Positions 34,042-41,500 of a stretch of 64,000 bases of DNA are shown here, piece after piece. The first letter of the stretch is position 1; each line of letters begins with the position of its first letter. The notes under the pieces are model-generated. The model did not search any database, was not told the origin of the DNA, and saw nothing but the letters and a program-made list of their open reading frames with translations. Made by a program: the position numbers and the translations under genes. The stretch is from Chloroflexota bacterium (lineage in GTDB: Bacteria; Chloroflexota; Anaerolineae; Anaerolineales; Anaerolineaceae): positions 62,001 through 126,000 of the forward strand of contig JAKQJC010000024.1 of NCBI GenBank assembly GCA_029561345.1. Reading direction: 5' to 3'.

Positions 34042-36063
34042 ATGCCCAATCACCTGGCCCACGAAAACTCGCCCTACCTGCTGCAGCATGCCGCCAACCC
34101 GGTGGACTGGTTCCCCTGGAGCGCTGAAGCCCTGGAAAAAGCCCGCCAGGAAGACAAACCGGTTTTCCTCAGCATCGGTTATGCCGCCTGCCACTGGTGC
34201 CATGTGATGGCGCATGAATCCTTTGAAGACCCTGAAATTGCCGCCCTGCTCAACCGCTATTTTGTCTGTATCAAGGTGGACCGCGAGGAGCGCCCTGATC
34301 TGGACGGCATCTACATGGAGGCAGTGGCCGCCATGACCGGGCAGGGCGGCTGGCCAATGAGCGTGTTCATCACGCCTGACGGCCGGCCCTTCTACGGCGG
34401 CACTTATTTTCCCCCGGCGCCGCGTTACGGCATGCCCTCCTTTGCCGAGGTGCTGCTGGCGGTGGCCCGCGCCTGGCGCGAAGACCGCGAAAACCTGCTG
34501 GAAAGCGCAGCCCGCCTGCACGAACATTTACAGCGCCGCATGCTGATTGGCGAGGCAGCCGCCCCTCTGCGCCCGGAAATTCTGGAAAAAGCCCTGCTGA
34601 ACCTGGTGCAGGGATACGACTGGGAGCACGGCGGCTGGGGCCGGGCGCCGCGCTTCCCTCAGCCCATGACCATCGAATTCCTGCTGCGGCGCGCCGCCCG
34701 CGGCGACAAACTGGCCCGCCAGATGGCCGTGCATGCCCTGCAGGCCATGGCCCGCGGCGGCATGTACGATGTGGTCGGCGGCGGGTTTGCCCGCTATGCA
34801 ACCGATGACGACTGGCGCGTGCCGCATTTCGAAAAGATGCTTTACGACAATGCCCAGCTCGCGCTGGTTTATCTGCACGGCTGGCAGGTGAGCGGCGAGC
34901 CGTTTTTCCGCCGCGTATGTGAAGAAACGCTTGAATTTATGCTTCGCGAACTGGCCGATCCCCTGGGCGGCTTCTATTCCAGCCTGGATGCTGATTCGGA
35001 AGGCAAAGAAGGACAGTTTTATCTTTGGACCTGGGAAGAGCTGGAAGCCGCCCTGCCTGACCCCGATGACCTGGTGTTTTTCACCACCATCTATCCGGTC
35101 ACCACAGCGGGCAATTTCGAGGGCAAAAACATCCTGCAGCGCGCCGCAAAAGAGCTGCCTTCAGAAGCCGAGGCGGAACGCCTGGCCGGGCTGCACCGCC
35201 GGCTGCTCGCACTGCGCGAGAAGCGCGTGCGCCCCGGCACAGATGACAAAGTATTGACCGCCTGGAATGCCCTGGCGCTGGCGGCTTTTGCTGAAGCCGG
35301 GCGCGTTCTGGGCCGGGCTGATTTTTTGGCAGCGGCGCAGAAAAATGCCCGTTTTCTGCTCGATCACCTGCAGCCCGCTGGCCGCCTGCTGCGCTCATGG
35401 CGTGCCGGTCAGGCGCGCCACAACGCCTATCTGGAAGATCAGGCCGCCCTCATCCTGGGCCTGCTGGCACTCTACCAGGCGGACGGCGACCCCGCCTGGA
35501 TGGCGGCAGCCCGCCAGGGCCTGGAAACCCTGCTGGCGCACTATGCCGATCCGCAGGGCGGGTTCTTCGACACCCGCGCCGATCACGAAGCCCTGATTAT
35601 CCGTCCCAAGGACGTGCTGGATAACGCCACACCCTCGGGCAGCGCGCTGGCCGCCTGCGCCCTGCTGGCCCTGGCCGCCTTCGAAGGCCGCGGCGACTGG
35701 CACGCCCGGGCCCAGGCCATGCTGGATTCGATGCAAACCGCCCTCTCCGGGCACCCCACCGCTTTCGGCCAGTGGTTGAGCGCCGCCGATTTTGCCCTGG
35801 GCCCGGTGCAGGAAGTGGCTATTATAGGTGAACGCAGCGACCCGCGAACCCGGGCCCTGACGGATGCACTTAACCAGGCTTTCCGGCCGCGTCTGGTGGC
35901 GGCCCAGGCGGCTTTCCCTCCGCCCGCCGGTTCACCGGCCCTGCTGGAAGGGCGGCCCATGCTGGATGATCAGCCCACGGCCTATGTCTGCCAGGGCTTC
36001 ACCTGCCGCCAGCCGGTCACCCGGCCCGAAGACCTGATCCGTCAGTTGAATGAAGCGGGATAA
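34042..36063 (+). CDS. Thioredoxin-fold and glycosidase-like protein, YyaL/DUF255 family
   Basis: The 673-residue protein has an N-terminal DUF255 thioredoxin-like domain (about 1-165). It shows [18 protein letters not shown], the [10 protein letters not shown] motif with C50-x2-C53, and [23 protein letters not shown] long alpha-alpha toroid (six-hairpin glycosidase-like) region follows. AGGATG lies before ATG 34042. Human SPATA20 belongs to this family. The biochemical activity is unknown; a redox or N-acylglucosamine-epimerase-like role has been suggested from fold only. Confidence 0.93.
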   Translation: MPNHLAHENSPYLLQHAANPVDWFPWSAEALEKARQEDKPVFLSIGYAACHWCHVMAHESFEDPEIAALLNRYFVCIKVDREERPDLDGIYMEAVAAMTGQGGWPMSVFITPDGRPFYGGTYFPPAPRYGMPSFAEVLLAVARAWREDRENLLESAARLHEHLQRRMLIGEAAAPLRPEILEKALLNLVQGYDWEHGGWGRAPRFPQPMTIEFLLRRAARGDKLARQMAVHALQAMARGGMYDVVGGGFARYATDDDWRVPHFEKMLYDNAQLALVYLHGWQVSGEPFFRRVCEETLEFMLRELADPLGGFYSSLDADSEGKEGQFYLWTWEELEAALPDPDDLVFFTTIYPVTTAGNFEGKNILQRAAKELPSEAEAERLAGLHRRLLALREKRVRPGTDDKVLTAWNALALAAFAEAGRVLGRADFLAAAQKNARFLLDHLQPAGRLLRSWRAGQARHNAYLEDQAALILGLLALYQADGDPAWMAAARQGLETLLAHYADPQGGFFDTRADHEALIIRPKDVLDNATPSGSALAACALLALAAFEGRGDWHARAQAMLDSMQTALSGHPTAFGQWLSAADFALGPVQEVAIIGERSDPRTRALTDALNQAFRPRLVAAQAAFPPPAGSPALLEGRPMLDDQPTAYVCQGFTCRQPVTRPEDLIRQLNEAG

Positions 36064-36075
36064 CCGGCATTCAAG

Positions 36076-36126
36076 TCAGCCCAACCTGGCGTTGCCGTGC
36101 ACATCTGCGATGATGGCAATTTTCAT
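36076..36126 (-). pseudogene. N-terminal relic of a YfcE-type metallophosphoesterase
   Basis: From ATG 36126 only 16 codons are open, but they read MKIAIIADVHGNARLG, the first strand and D-x-H-G-N metal-binding motif that begin YfcE/MJ0936-like phosphodiesterases. AAGGAAAA lies upstream. The frame ends at TGA 36076-36078, and the rest of the domain is absent before the yyaL-like gene's stop at 36063. The best explanation is a deletion that removed almost the whole gene. Chance similarity is possible because the stretch is short. Confidence 0.55.
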
Positions 36127-36164
36127 ATTTTCCTTATCGTGAACAGGACGGCTGCGCTAAAAGC

Positions 36165-36608
36165 CTAGATTTCAAACCATGACGCTTCAATCAGCCAGAG
36201 GTCGTCCTTGATTTTTTCGATTTGAAAGTTGAAATATTCCCCTGGTTCGGCAATCTGGGCAAAGCCTTCCTGTGAAAATGTCACCGGCTGGCTGAAAATA
36301 TCCACCGGGTTTTGCCCCTTGATTTTGAAAGTGCACTTCAATCGATCATCCTGGAAACCCATTTCGTATTTATAAGATACCACCTCCACAGCGGCATCTT
36401 CCTTGATGCCAAAGGCCCTGCGGCAGTGATCAATTTGCGCCGGAGAGGGACTGCCGGTTTCAACCGGTGCGTAAGGATTAAAGGCGTCGCTGTTGTACAA
36501 GCTCAGCATCGCCAAAGCTAAAATAGTACAGCCCATGCACAGCGCCAGCAGGCAGCCGCAGCCGCCAAAAGACACCAGCAGCCCATATTTGCTCAAAAAC
36601 TGTTTCAT
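36165..36608 (-). CDS. Hypothetical membrane-anchored protein (147 aa)
   Basis: ATG 36608 with AAGGAGGAG upstream is preferred over an in-frame codon at 36638. One N-terminal helix is rich in Gly and Cys (FGGCGCLLALCMGCTILALAML). An extracytoplasmic domain of about 100 residues follows, with alternating strands (VEVVSYKYEMGFQDDRLKC, FNFQIEKIKDDLWLIEASW) like a small NTF2- or DUF-type fold. Function is unknown. The metallophosphoesterase relic lies 38 bases downstream on the same strand. Confidence 0.75.
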   Translation of the reverse strand: MKQFLSKYGLLVSFGGCGCLLALCMGCTILALAMLSLYNSDAFNPYAPVETGSPSPAQIDHCRRAFGIKEDAAVEVVSYKYEMGFQDDRLKCTFKIKGQNPVDIFSQPVTFSQEGFAQIAEPGEYFNFQIEKIKDDLWLIEASWFEI

Positions 36609-36639
36609 TTTTCTCCTCCTTGCAGACCATTCCTGCATA

Positions 36640-37110
36640 AATGTCCTGATTGATTTTACCGCAAAATTCAGGTTTCGTAATTCCGCCGGAACTGCTCAGA
36701 TCATTGGTGAAAAAGGTCATTTCACAGGCGGTCAAAAAAGTCCCTTGCTTTGTGAAGGCAAGAAGCACACAAATGGGGGAGAAAAGGTGCTTTTTCTGGT
36801 CATCATGCCTGAACGGGTAGTGCGGTTTTAGGGGCAGCCCTCGCGGCTGCCCTTTTGGCCTCTTTTGGCGAGGGCAAGCCTCGCCATTACCCGTTTTGTT
36901 GAAACACCTAACCACCCGCGGGTCAATTTTTATAACAACCGCGCCCTTTAAATATGATATTATTTACCAGCTTAGTGCATTTATGGTATACTTGTGACAA
37001 AGAAAATGATGCTTTTCCCTTAAAATGATTTGCCCCTGATCCAAATGGGCTATATACTTATAGCAAGCTGTCTCATTCTGCCTTAACTTCATCGTAAGAA
37101 AGGGATTGCA
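36640..37110. other. Intergenic region (471 bases) before the nuo operon with hairpins and promoters
   Basis: No supported gene. Arms GGGCAGCC (36832-36839) and GGCTGCCC (36845-36852), followed by TTTT, make a plus-strand hairpin with no gene ahead of it. A second inverted repeat GGCGAGG/CCTCGCC follows about 20 bases later. The two could be a REP-like unit. The right part is AT-rich and holds the nuo promoter candidates. Confidence 0.5.
36963..37058 (+). promoter_or_regulatory. Two candidate tandem promoters for nuoA-N
   Basis: P1: TTTACC (36963-36968) and TATACT (36987-36992), 18-base spacing. P2: TTGCCC (37030-37035) and TATACT (37053-37058), 17-base spacing. The second ends 52 bases before the nuoA ATG. 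Confidence 0.6.
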
Positions 37111-37467
37111 ATGGTCAATGAATTCCTCCCGATTGGTGTATTGATTATCCTGGCAGTTGCACTGGCAATTGTGGTGCCCACGCTGGGATATCTTTTTGGC
37201 CCGCGCCGTTATGTGCCGGCCAAAAGCCGCCCCTACGAATCAGGCATGACGCCCTTTGGCCCGGGAACGCGCCGGGTTTCAGTGCGCTATTACATGATTG
37301 CCGTGCTGTTCATTCTCTTCGATGTTGAAGTGGTCTTTTTCCTGCCCTGGGCAGTGGTGTTCAAGGAACTCGGCGTCCCCGCCCTCATCGAAATGGGCCT
37401 CTTCGCCCTGGTGGTGGTGGTCGGGCTGGTTTATGCCTGGAAAAAAGGAGCTTTGGAATGGGAATAG
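37111..37467 (+). CDS. nuoA: NADH-quinone oxidoreductase subunit A
   Basis: The 118-residue protein has three membrane helices and the NuoA signature: [14 protein letters not shown] in the conserved loop, [28 protein letters not shown] and a C-terminal [20 protein letters not shown] lies upstream of the start. It opens an uninterrupted fourteen-gene operon and overlaps nuoB by ten bases. The subunit lies at the junction of the two arms of complex I. Confidence 0.97.
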   Translation: MVNEFLPIGVLIILAVALAIVVPTLGYLFGPRRYVPAKSRPYESGMTPFGPGTRRVSVRYYMIAVLFILFDVEVVFFLPWAVVFKELGVPALIEMGLFALVVVVGLVYAWKKGALEWE

Positions 37468-37940
37468 AGCAAAAAGCTGCCAATTTGGGGGTCGTCACCC
37501 TCAGACTCGAGCAGGCGGTCAACTGGGCGCGCACCAATTCGATGTGGCCCATGCTCTTTGGCCTGGCCTGCTGTGCCATTGAAATGATGTCGGCGCAGGC
37601 CCCGCGCTACGATATGAGCCGCTTTGGCATGGAGCTGATGCGCGCCAGCCCGCGCCAGTCAGACCTGATGATTGTGGCCGGGCGCGTCAGCCGCAAAATG
37701 GCCCCGGTGGTGCGCAACCTCTACGACCAGATGCCCGATCCCAAGTGGGTCATCGCCATGGGCGACTGCGCTTCCTGCGGCGGCGTGTTCAACAACTATG
37801 CGGTGGTCCAGGGGGTGGATGAAGTGGTCCCGGTGGATGTCTATGTGGCGGGCTGCCCACCCCGCCCCGAAAGCCTGATCCACGGCATCATCACCCTGCA
37901 CGAAGCCGTGCGCGCTGAAAAAATCACAAAGTGGTCATAG
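37458..37940 (+). CDS. nuoB: NADH-quinone oxidoreductase subunit B (N2 cluster)
   Basis: The 160-residue protein binds the terminal [4Fe-4S] cluster N2 through adjacent C38-C39 (LACCAIEMM), C104 (GDCASCGGV) and C133 (AGCPPRPE). The tandem cysteines mark it as a true complex I subunit, unlike the hydrogenase homologue at 19088-19546. It passes electrons to quinone near NuoD and NuoH. AAAAGGAG inside nuoA drives translation. Confidence 0.98.
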   Translation: MGIEQKAANLGVVTLRLEQAVNWARTNSMWPMLFGLACCAIEMMSAQAPRYDMSRFGMELMRASPRQSDLMIVAGRVSRKMAPVVRNLYDQMPDPKWVIAMGDCASCGGVFNNYAVVQGVDEVVPVDVYVAGCPPRPESLIHGIITLHEAVRAEKITKWS

Positions 37941-37943
37941 CCT

Positions 37944-38456
37944 ATGGATACCTCACTTACTCCACTGGTTGAATCCCTGCAGGCGCGTTTCGGCGCCCAG
38001 CCCGCTGAATTTCGCGGCGAGGTGACCCTGGTCCTGGCGCCCGATCAGTTGATCGGCGCGGCCCAGGCCCTGCGCGACGAATTTGGCTTCAAAATGATGA
38101 TTGACGGCACCGCGGTCGATTATTTTCCCCAGACCCAGCCGCGCTTTCACCTGGTTTACCATCTGCTCAACCTCGACACCAACCTCATCCTCACCCTGCG
38201 CGTGCCGGTGGCCGGCGATGACCCGCACAGCCCCACCCTCGAAACCGTTTACCCCGGCGCCAACTGGTATGAACGCGAAGTGTGGGATCTCTTCGGCATC
38301 CGCTTTGATGGGCATTCTGATATGCGCCGCATCATCATGCCGCCCGACTGGCAGGGCCACCCCCTGCGCAAGGATTACCCGCTGCATTACGAAGAAGTGC
38401 AGTTCTCGTTCAACGCTGACGAGATCAATGCCCGCAAGCCCTATGCAAAGGAGTAG
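37944..38456 (+). CDS. nuoC: NADH-quinone oxidoreductase subunit C
   Basis: This 170-residue 30-kDa-type subunit has a mid-domain with FHLVYHLLNLDTNLILTLRVPV. The conserved NWYEREVWDLFGIRFDGH and RRIIMPPDWQGHPLRKDYPL signature follows. It is separate from NuoD (not fused) and lies three bases after nuoB. It helps form the hydrophilic arm. Confidence 0.98.
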   Translation: MDTSLTPLVESLQARFGAQPAEFRGEVTLVLAPDQLIGAAQALRDEFGFKMMIDGTAVDYFPQTQPRFHLVYHLLNLDTNLILTLRVPVAGDDPHSPTLETVYPGANWYEREVWDLFGIRFDGHSDMRRIIMPPDWQGHPLRKDYPLHYEEVQFSFNADEINARKPYAKE

Positions 38457-38462
38457 GCAGCC

Positions 38463-39692
38463 ATGAGCGAGCTTCAAAACATTAATGTCGGCGAATATGG
38501 CAACCTGGTTTCTGATCGAGCGGTTAAAGGCGAGACCCTGCTGCTGAACATGGGGCCGCAGCACCCCAGCACGCACGGCGTGCTGCGCCTGCTACTGGAG
38601 CTGGATGGCGAAATTGTGGTCAACTGCATCCCCGATATCGGCTTCCTGCACACCGGCGTCGAAAAGACGATGGAATATAAAACCTTCCAGCAGGCCGAGG
38701 TGCTGACCGACCGTCTCGATTATCTCTATACCATCGGTAACAACCTGGTCTATTGTCTGGCAGTGGAAAAACTGCTGGAACTGGACGTGCCGGAGCGGGC
38801 CCAGGCCATCCGCGTCATCCTCACCGAGCTCTCGCGCATCCAGTCGCATCTCATCTGGATCGGCACCTCCGCCCTCGACCTGGCCGCCATGAGCGTGTTC
38901 CTGTATGCCATGCGCGAGCGCGAGCTGATCCTCGATGTCTATGAAATGGTATCTGGCGCGCGCATGATGACCACCTACATCCGCCCGGGCGGCCTGTGGC
39001 GCGACGTGCCCTCCGGCTTCGAAGCCGCAGTGCGCCACATTGTCAAAGAAATTCCGCGCCGCGTGGATGAATATGAGGCCCTGCTGACCAAAAACCCCAT
39101 CTTCCTTGACCGCACCGTGGGCATTGGCAAAATCACCACCGAAGACTGCCTGAAGTGGAGCATTGGCGGGCCGGTGCTGCGCGCCACGGGCCTGGCCTAT
39201 GATATCCGCCGCGCCCGTCCTTACAGCGGTTATGAACAGTACGATTTTGACATTCCCACCCAGCCCGAAGGCGATATTTTTGCCCGTTACAAAGTGCGCG
39301 TCGAAGAAATGCGCCAATCTGTGCGCATTATCGAGCAGGCGCTCGATAAGCTGCCCGGTGGACCGGTGCGCAGCAGCAACCGCAAATACATTCCCCCGCC
39401 GCGCTCTGAAATTGGCGTGAGCATGGAAGCCCTCATCCATCACTTCAAACTGTGGACCTCCGGCTTCGAAACGCCCAAAGGCTCGGTCTACACCGCCATT
39501 GAATCGCCGCGCGGCGAGCTGGGCGTGTTCCTTGAAAGCGATGGCGGAGCCAAACCCTTCCGCGTGCATTTCCGCACCCCCTCTTTTTCCAATTTGCAGA
39601 TCATGTCCCTGCTCTCCAAAGGCCATTTTGTCGCCGACCTGGTGGGCATTATTGGCAGTCTGGATATTGTTCTGGGAGATACTGACCGGTGA
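38463..39692 (+). CDS. nuoD: NADH-quinone oxidoreductase subunit D
   Basis: The 409-residue 49-kDa subunit forms the quinone pocket with NuoB and NuoH. It begins with NMGPQHPSTHGVLRLLLELDGE, has LTDRLDYLYTIGNNLVY where hydrogenases have the first Cys pair, and ends ...LGDTDR without the second Cys pair. It therefore cannot bind nickel, in contrast with the homologue at 17408-18592. It overlaps the nuoE start by four bases. Confidence 0.98.
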   Translation: MSELQNINVGEYGNLVSDRAVKGETLLLNMGPQHPSTHGVLRLLLELDGEIVVNCIPDIGFLHTGVEKTMEYKTFQQAEVLTDRLDYLYTIGNNLVYCLAVEKLLELDVPERAQAIRVILTELSRIQSHLIWIGTSALDLAAMSVFLYAMRERELILDVYEMVSGARMMTTYIRPGGLWRDVPSGFEAAVRHIVKEIPRRVDEYEALLTKNPIFLDRTVGIGKITTEDCLKWSIGGPVLRATGLAYDIRRARPYSGYEQYDFDIPTQPEGDIFARYKVRVEEMRQSVRIIEQALDKLPGGPVRSSNRKYIPPPRSEIGVSMEALIHHFKLWTSGFETPKGSVYTAIESPRGELGVFLESDGGAKPFRVHFRTPSFSNLQIMSLLSKGHFVADLVGIIGSLDIVLGDTDR

Positions 39693-40204
39693 ACACATTG
39701 GCTGAAAAATACCCCCAAGATATCAAGCGCATCCTGGCGAAGTATCCGCCTGAGCAAAAGCGCTCGGCCATCATGCCGCTGCTGTTTTTGGCCCAGCGCG
39801 AAACCGGGCAGGTCTCGCCGGAAGCCGTGCAGGAAATCGCCAGCATGCTGGCGGTGAGCACCACCGAAATCACTTCGGTGATGGGGTTTTATACCCTGTT
39901 TCACGATCATCCCGGCGGGCGCTACCGCCTTCAGGTCTGTCACGATTTGAGCTGCGCCCTCAACGGCGCCGAAACCTTCCTTGAGCAGCTCTGCCGCCAC
40001 CTGGGCATTGAAGAAGGCCAGACCACATCCGACGGCCTGTTCACCATTGAAGCCGTGCCCTGCCTGGCCGCCTGCGATAAAGGCCCAGTGTTCCAGCTTC
40101 AGGGTGATGGTGAAATTGTCTATTACGAAAAACAAACCCTTGAAAGCGCCAAGGCGCTGCTCGAAACCCTGCGCCAGCGCGCCGCCGGGGAGGTGACTCC
40201 ATGA
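39689..40204 (+). CDS. nuoE: NADH-quinone oxidoreductase subunit E ([2Fe-2S])
   Basis: The 171-residue thioredoxin-like ferredoxin has the cluster ligands C-x4-C (CHDLSC) and C-x3-C (CLAAC). The N-terminal helical part ALYPPEQKRSAIMPLLFLAQ-like region is typical. Translation begins at GTG 39689, overlapping the nuoD stop (GTGA). Together with NuoF and NuoG it makes the NADH-oxidising module, which the hydrogenase operon lacks. Confidence 0.97.
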   Translation: MNTLAEKYPQDIKRILAKYPPEQKRSAIMPLLFLAQRETGQVSPEAVQEIASMLAVSTTEITSVMGFYTLFHDHPGGRYRLQVCHDLSCALNGAETFLEQLCRHLGIEEGQTTSDGLFTIEAVPCLAACDKGPVFQLQGDGEIVYYEKQTLESAKALLETLRQRAAGEVTP

Positions 40205-41481
40205 GCGATATGGCCATGCTGAATTCCGGAGCCGAAAACCCCGTGGATGAAATGGTGCTGCTGCGCCACCGCAACATTCCCGATATAGACCAGTTGAGCG
40301 TGTATCTTTCCAACGGCGGATTTGCCGCCTTTGAAAAAGCCGTGCGCGAATGGGCTCCCGCCAAAGTGACCGAAGAAGTGAAAGCCTCAGGGCTGCGCGG
40401 ACGCGGCGGCGCGGGCTTCCCCACCGGCATGAAATGGTCCTTCCTGCCCGATAAAATCTGGCCCCATTACGTGGTGGCCAATGCCGATGAATCGGAACCG
40501 GGCACCTTCAAGGACCGCGAAATTATGGAGAAGAACCCCTACCAGTTTCTGGAAGGGTTGATGATCGCCGCCTATGCGGTGCAGGCCGGCACCGCATATA
40601 TTTATCTGCGCGGCGAATTCTGGCCGGTGGCGCAAAAGCTGGATGCCTGCATTGCCGAGCTGGAACGCGCCGGACTGCTGGGCAGCAACCTGCTGGGCAG
40701 TTCCTATTCCCTGCGCCTCTACACCCACCTGGGCGCAGGGGCTTATGTTTGCGGCGAAGAATCAGCCCTGCTCGAATCGCTGGAAGGCAAAATGGGTCAG
40801 CCGCGCCTGCGCCCGCCCTTCCCGGCGGTGGCCGGCCTTTACAACAAACCCACCCTCATCAACAACGTTGAAACCCTCACCAACCTGCCGCCCATCATCA
40901 AAAACGGCGCGGCCTGGTACCGCGGGTTTGGCACCGAAAAGAGCCCCGGCGTGAAAATCTTCTCGCTTTCCGGACGGGTGAAACGCCCCGGCAACTATGA
41001 ACTGCCCCTCGGCGCCACCTTCCGCCACCTGATCTATGATCTGGGCGGCGGCATCCCTGGCGGCAGGCCCATCAAGGCCATCATGCCGGCCGGCGCCTCT
41101 TCCAGCCTCATCAAGGCTTCCGATGTGGCCCTGGATACAGCCATGGACTACGAAGCCGTGGCCACCCTCGGATCCACCCTGGGCTCTGCCTCGGTGATCG
41201 TGCTGGACGATACCGTGAACATGAAGTGGCTGCTGCAAAAGACCCTGGCCTTTTTCCGCCATGAGTCTTGCGGCAAATGCACCCCCTGCCGCGAAGGCAC
41301 CTACTGGATGAGCCTCATTGCTGACCGCATGGCTTCGGGCAAGGGCCGCAGTGACGACGCCGCTCTGCTGGGCAGCGTGGCCGGGCAAATCAAGGGCAAG
41401 TGCCTCTGCCCCCTGGGTGAATTTTCCCTCACCGCCGTGCAGACCGCCCTGAGCCTGTTCCCTGAAGACTTTGCAGCCTGA
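40201..41481 (+). CDS. nuoF: NADH-quinone oxidoreductase subunit F (NADH/FMN-binding)
   Basis: The 426-residue protein binds NADH and FMN: SGLRGRGGAGFPTGMKW and GAYVCGEESALLESLEGKMGQPRLRPP sites are intact. The [4Fe-4S] cluster N3 is bound by SCGKCTPCREG plus a later Cys (KGKCLCPLGEF). It starts with ATG overlapping the nuoE stop. It is of full family length. Confidence 0.98.
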   Translation: MSDMAMLNSGAENPVDEMVLLRHRNIPDIDQLSVYLSNGGFAAFEKAVREWAPAKVTEEVKASGLRGRGGAGFPTGMKWSFLPDKIWPHYVVANADESEPGTFKDREIMEKNPYQFLEGLMIAAYAVQAGTAYIYLRGEFWPVAQKLDACIAELERAGLLGSNLLGSSYSLRLYTHLGAGAYVCGEESALLESLEGKMGQPRLRPPFPAVAGLYNKPTLINNVETLTNLPPIIKNGAAWYRGFGTEKSPGVKIFSLSGRVKRPGNYELPLGATFRHLIYDLGGGIPGGRPIKAIMPAGASSSLIKASDVALDTAMDYEAVATLGSTLGSASVIVLDDTVNMKWLLQKTLAFFRHESCGKCTPCREGTYWMSLIADRMASGKGRSDDAALLGSVAGQIKGKCLCPLGEFSLTAVQTALSLFPEDFAA

Positions 41482-41500
41482 CCAGAAACGGAGTGAGAGC

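Noticed and set aside
38592-39698. A 368-codon open frame on the minus strand
   Set aside because: It is antisense to nuoD, is rich in His/Gly/Ala/Gln without a motif, and has no ribosome site.
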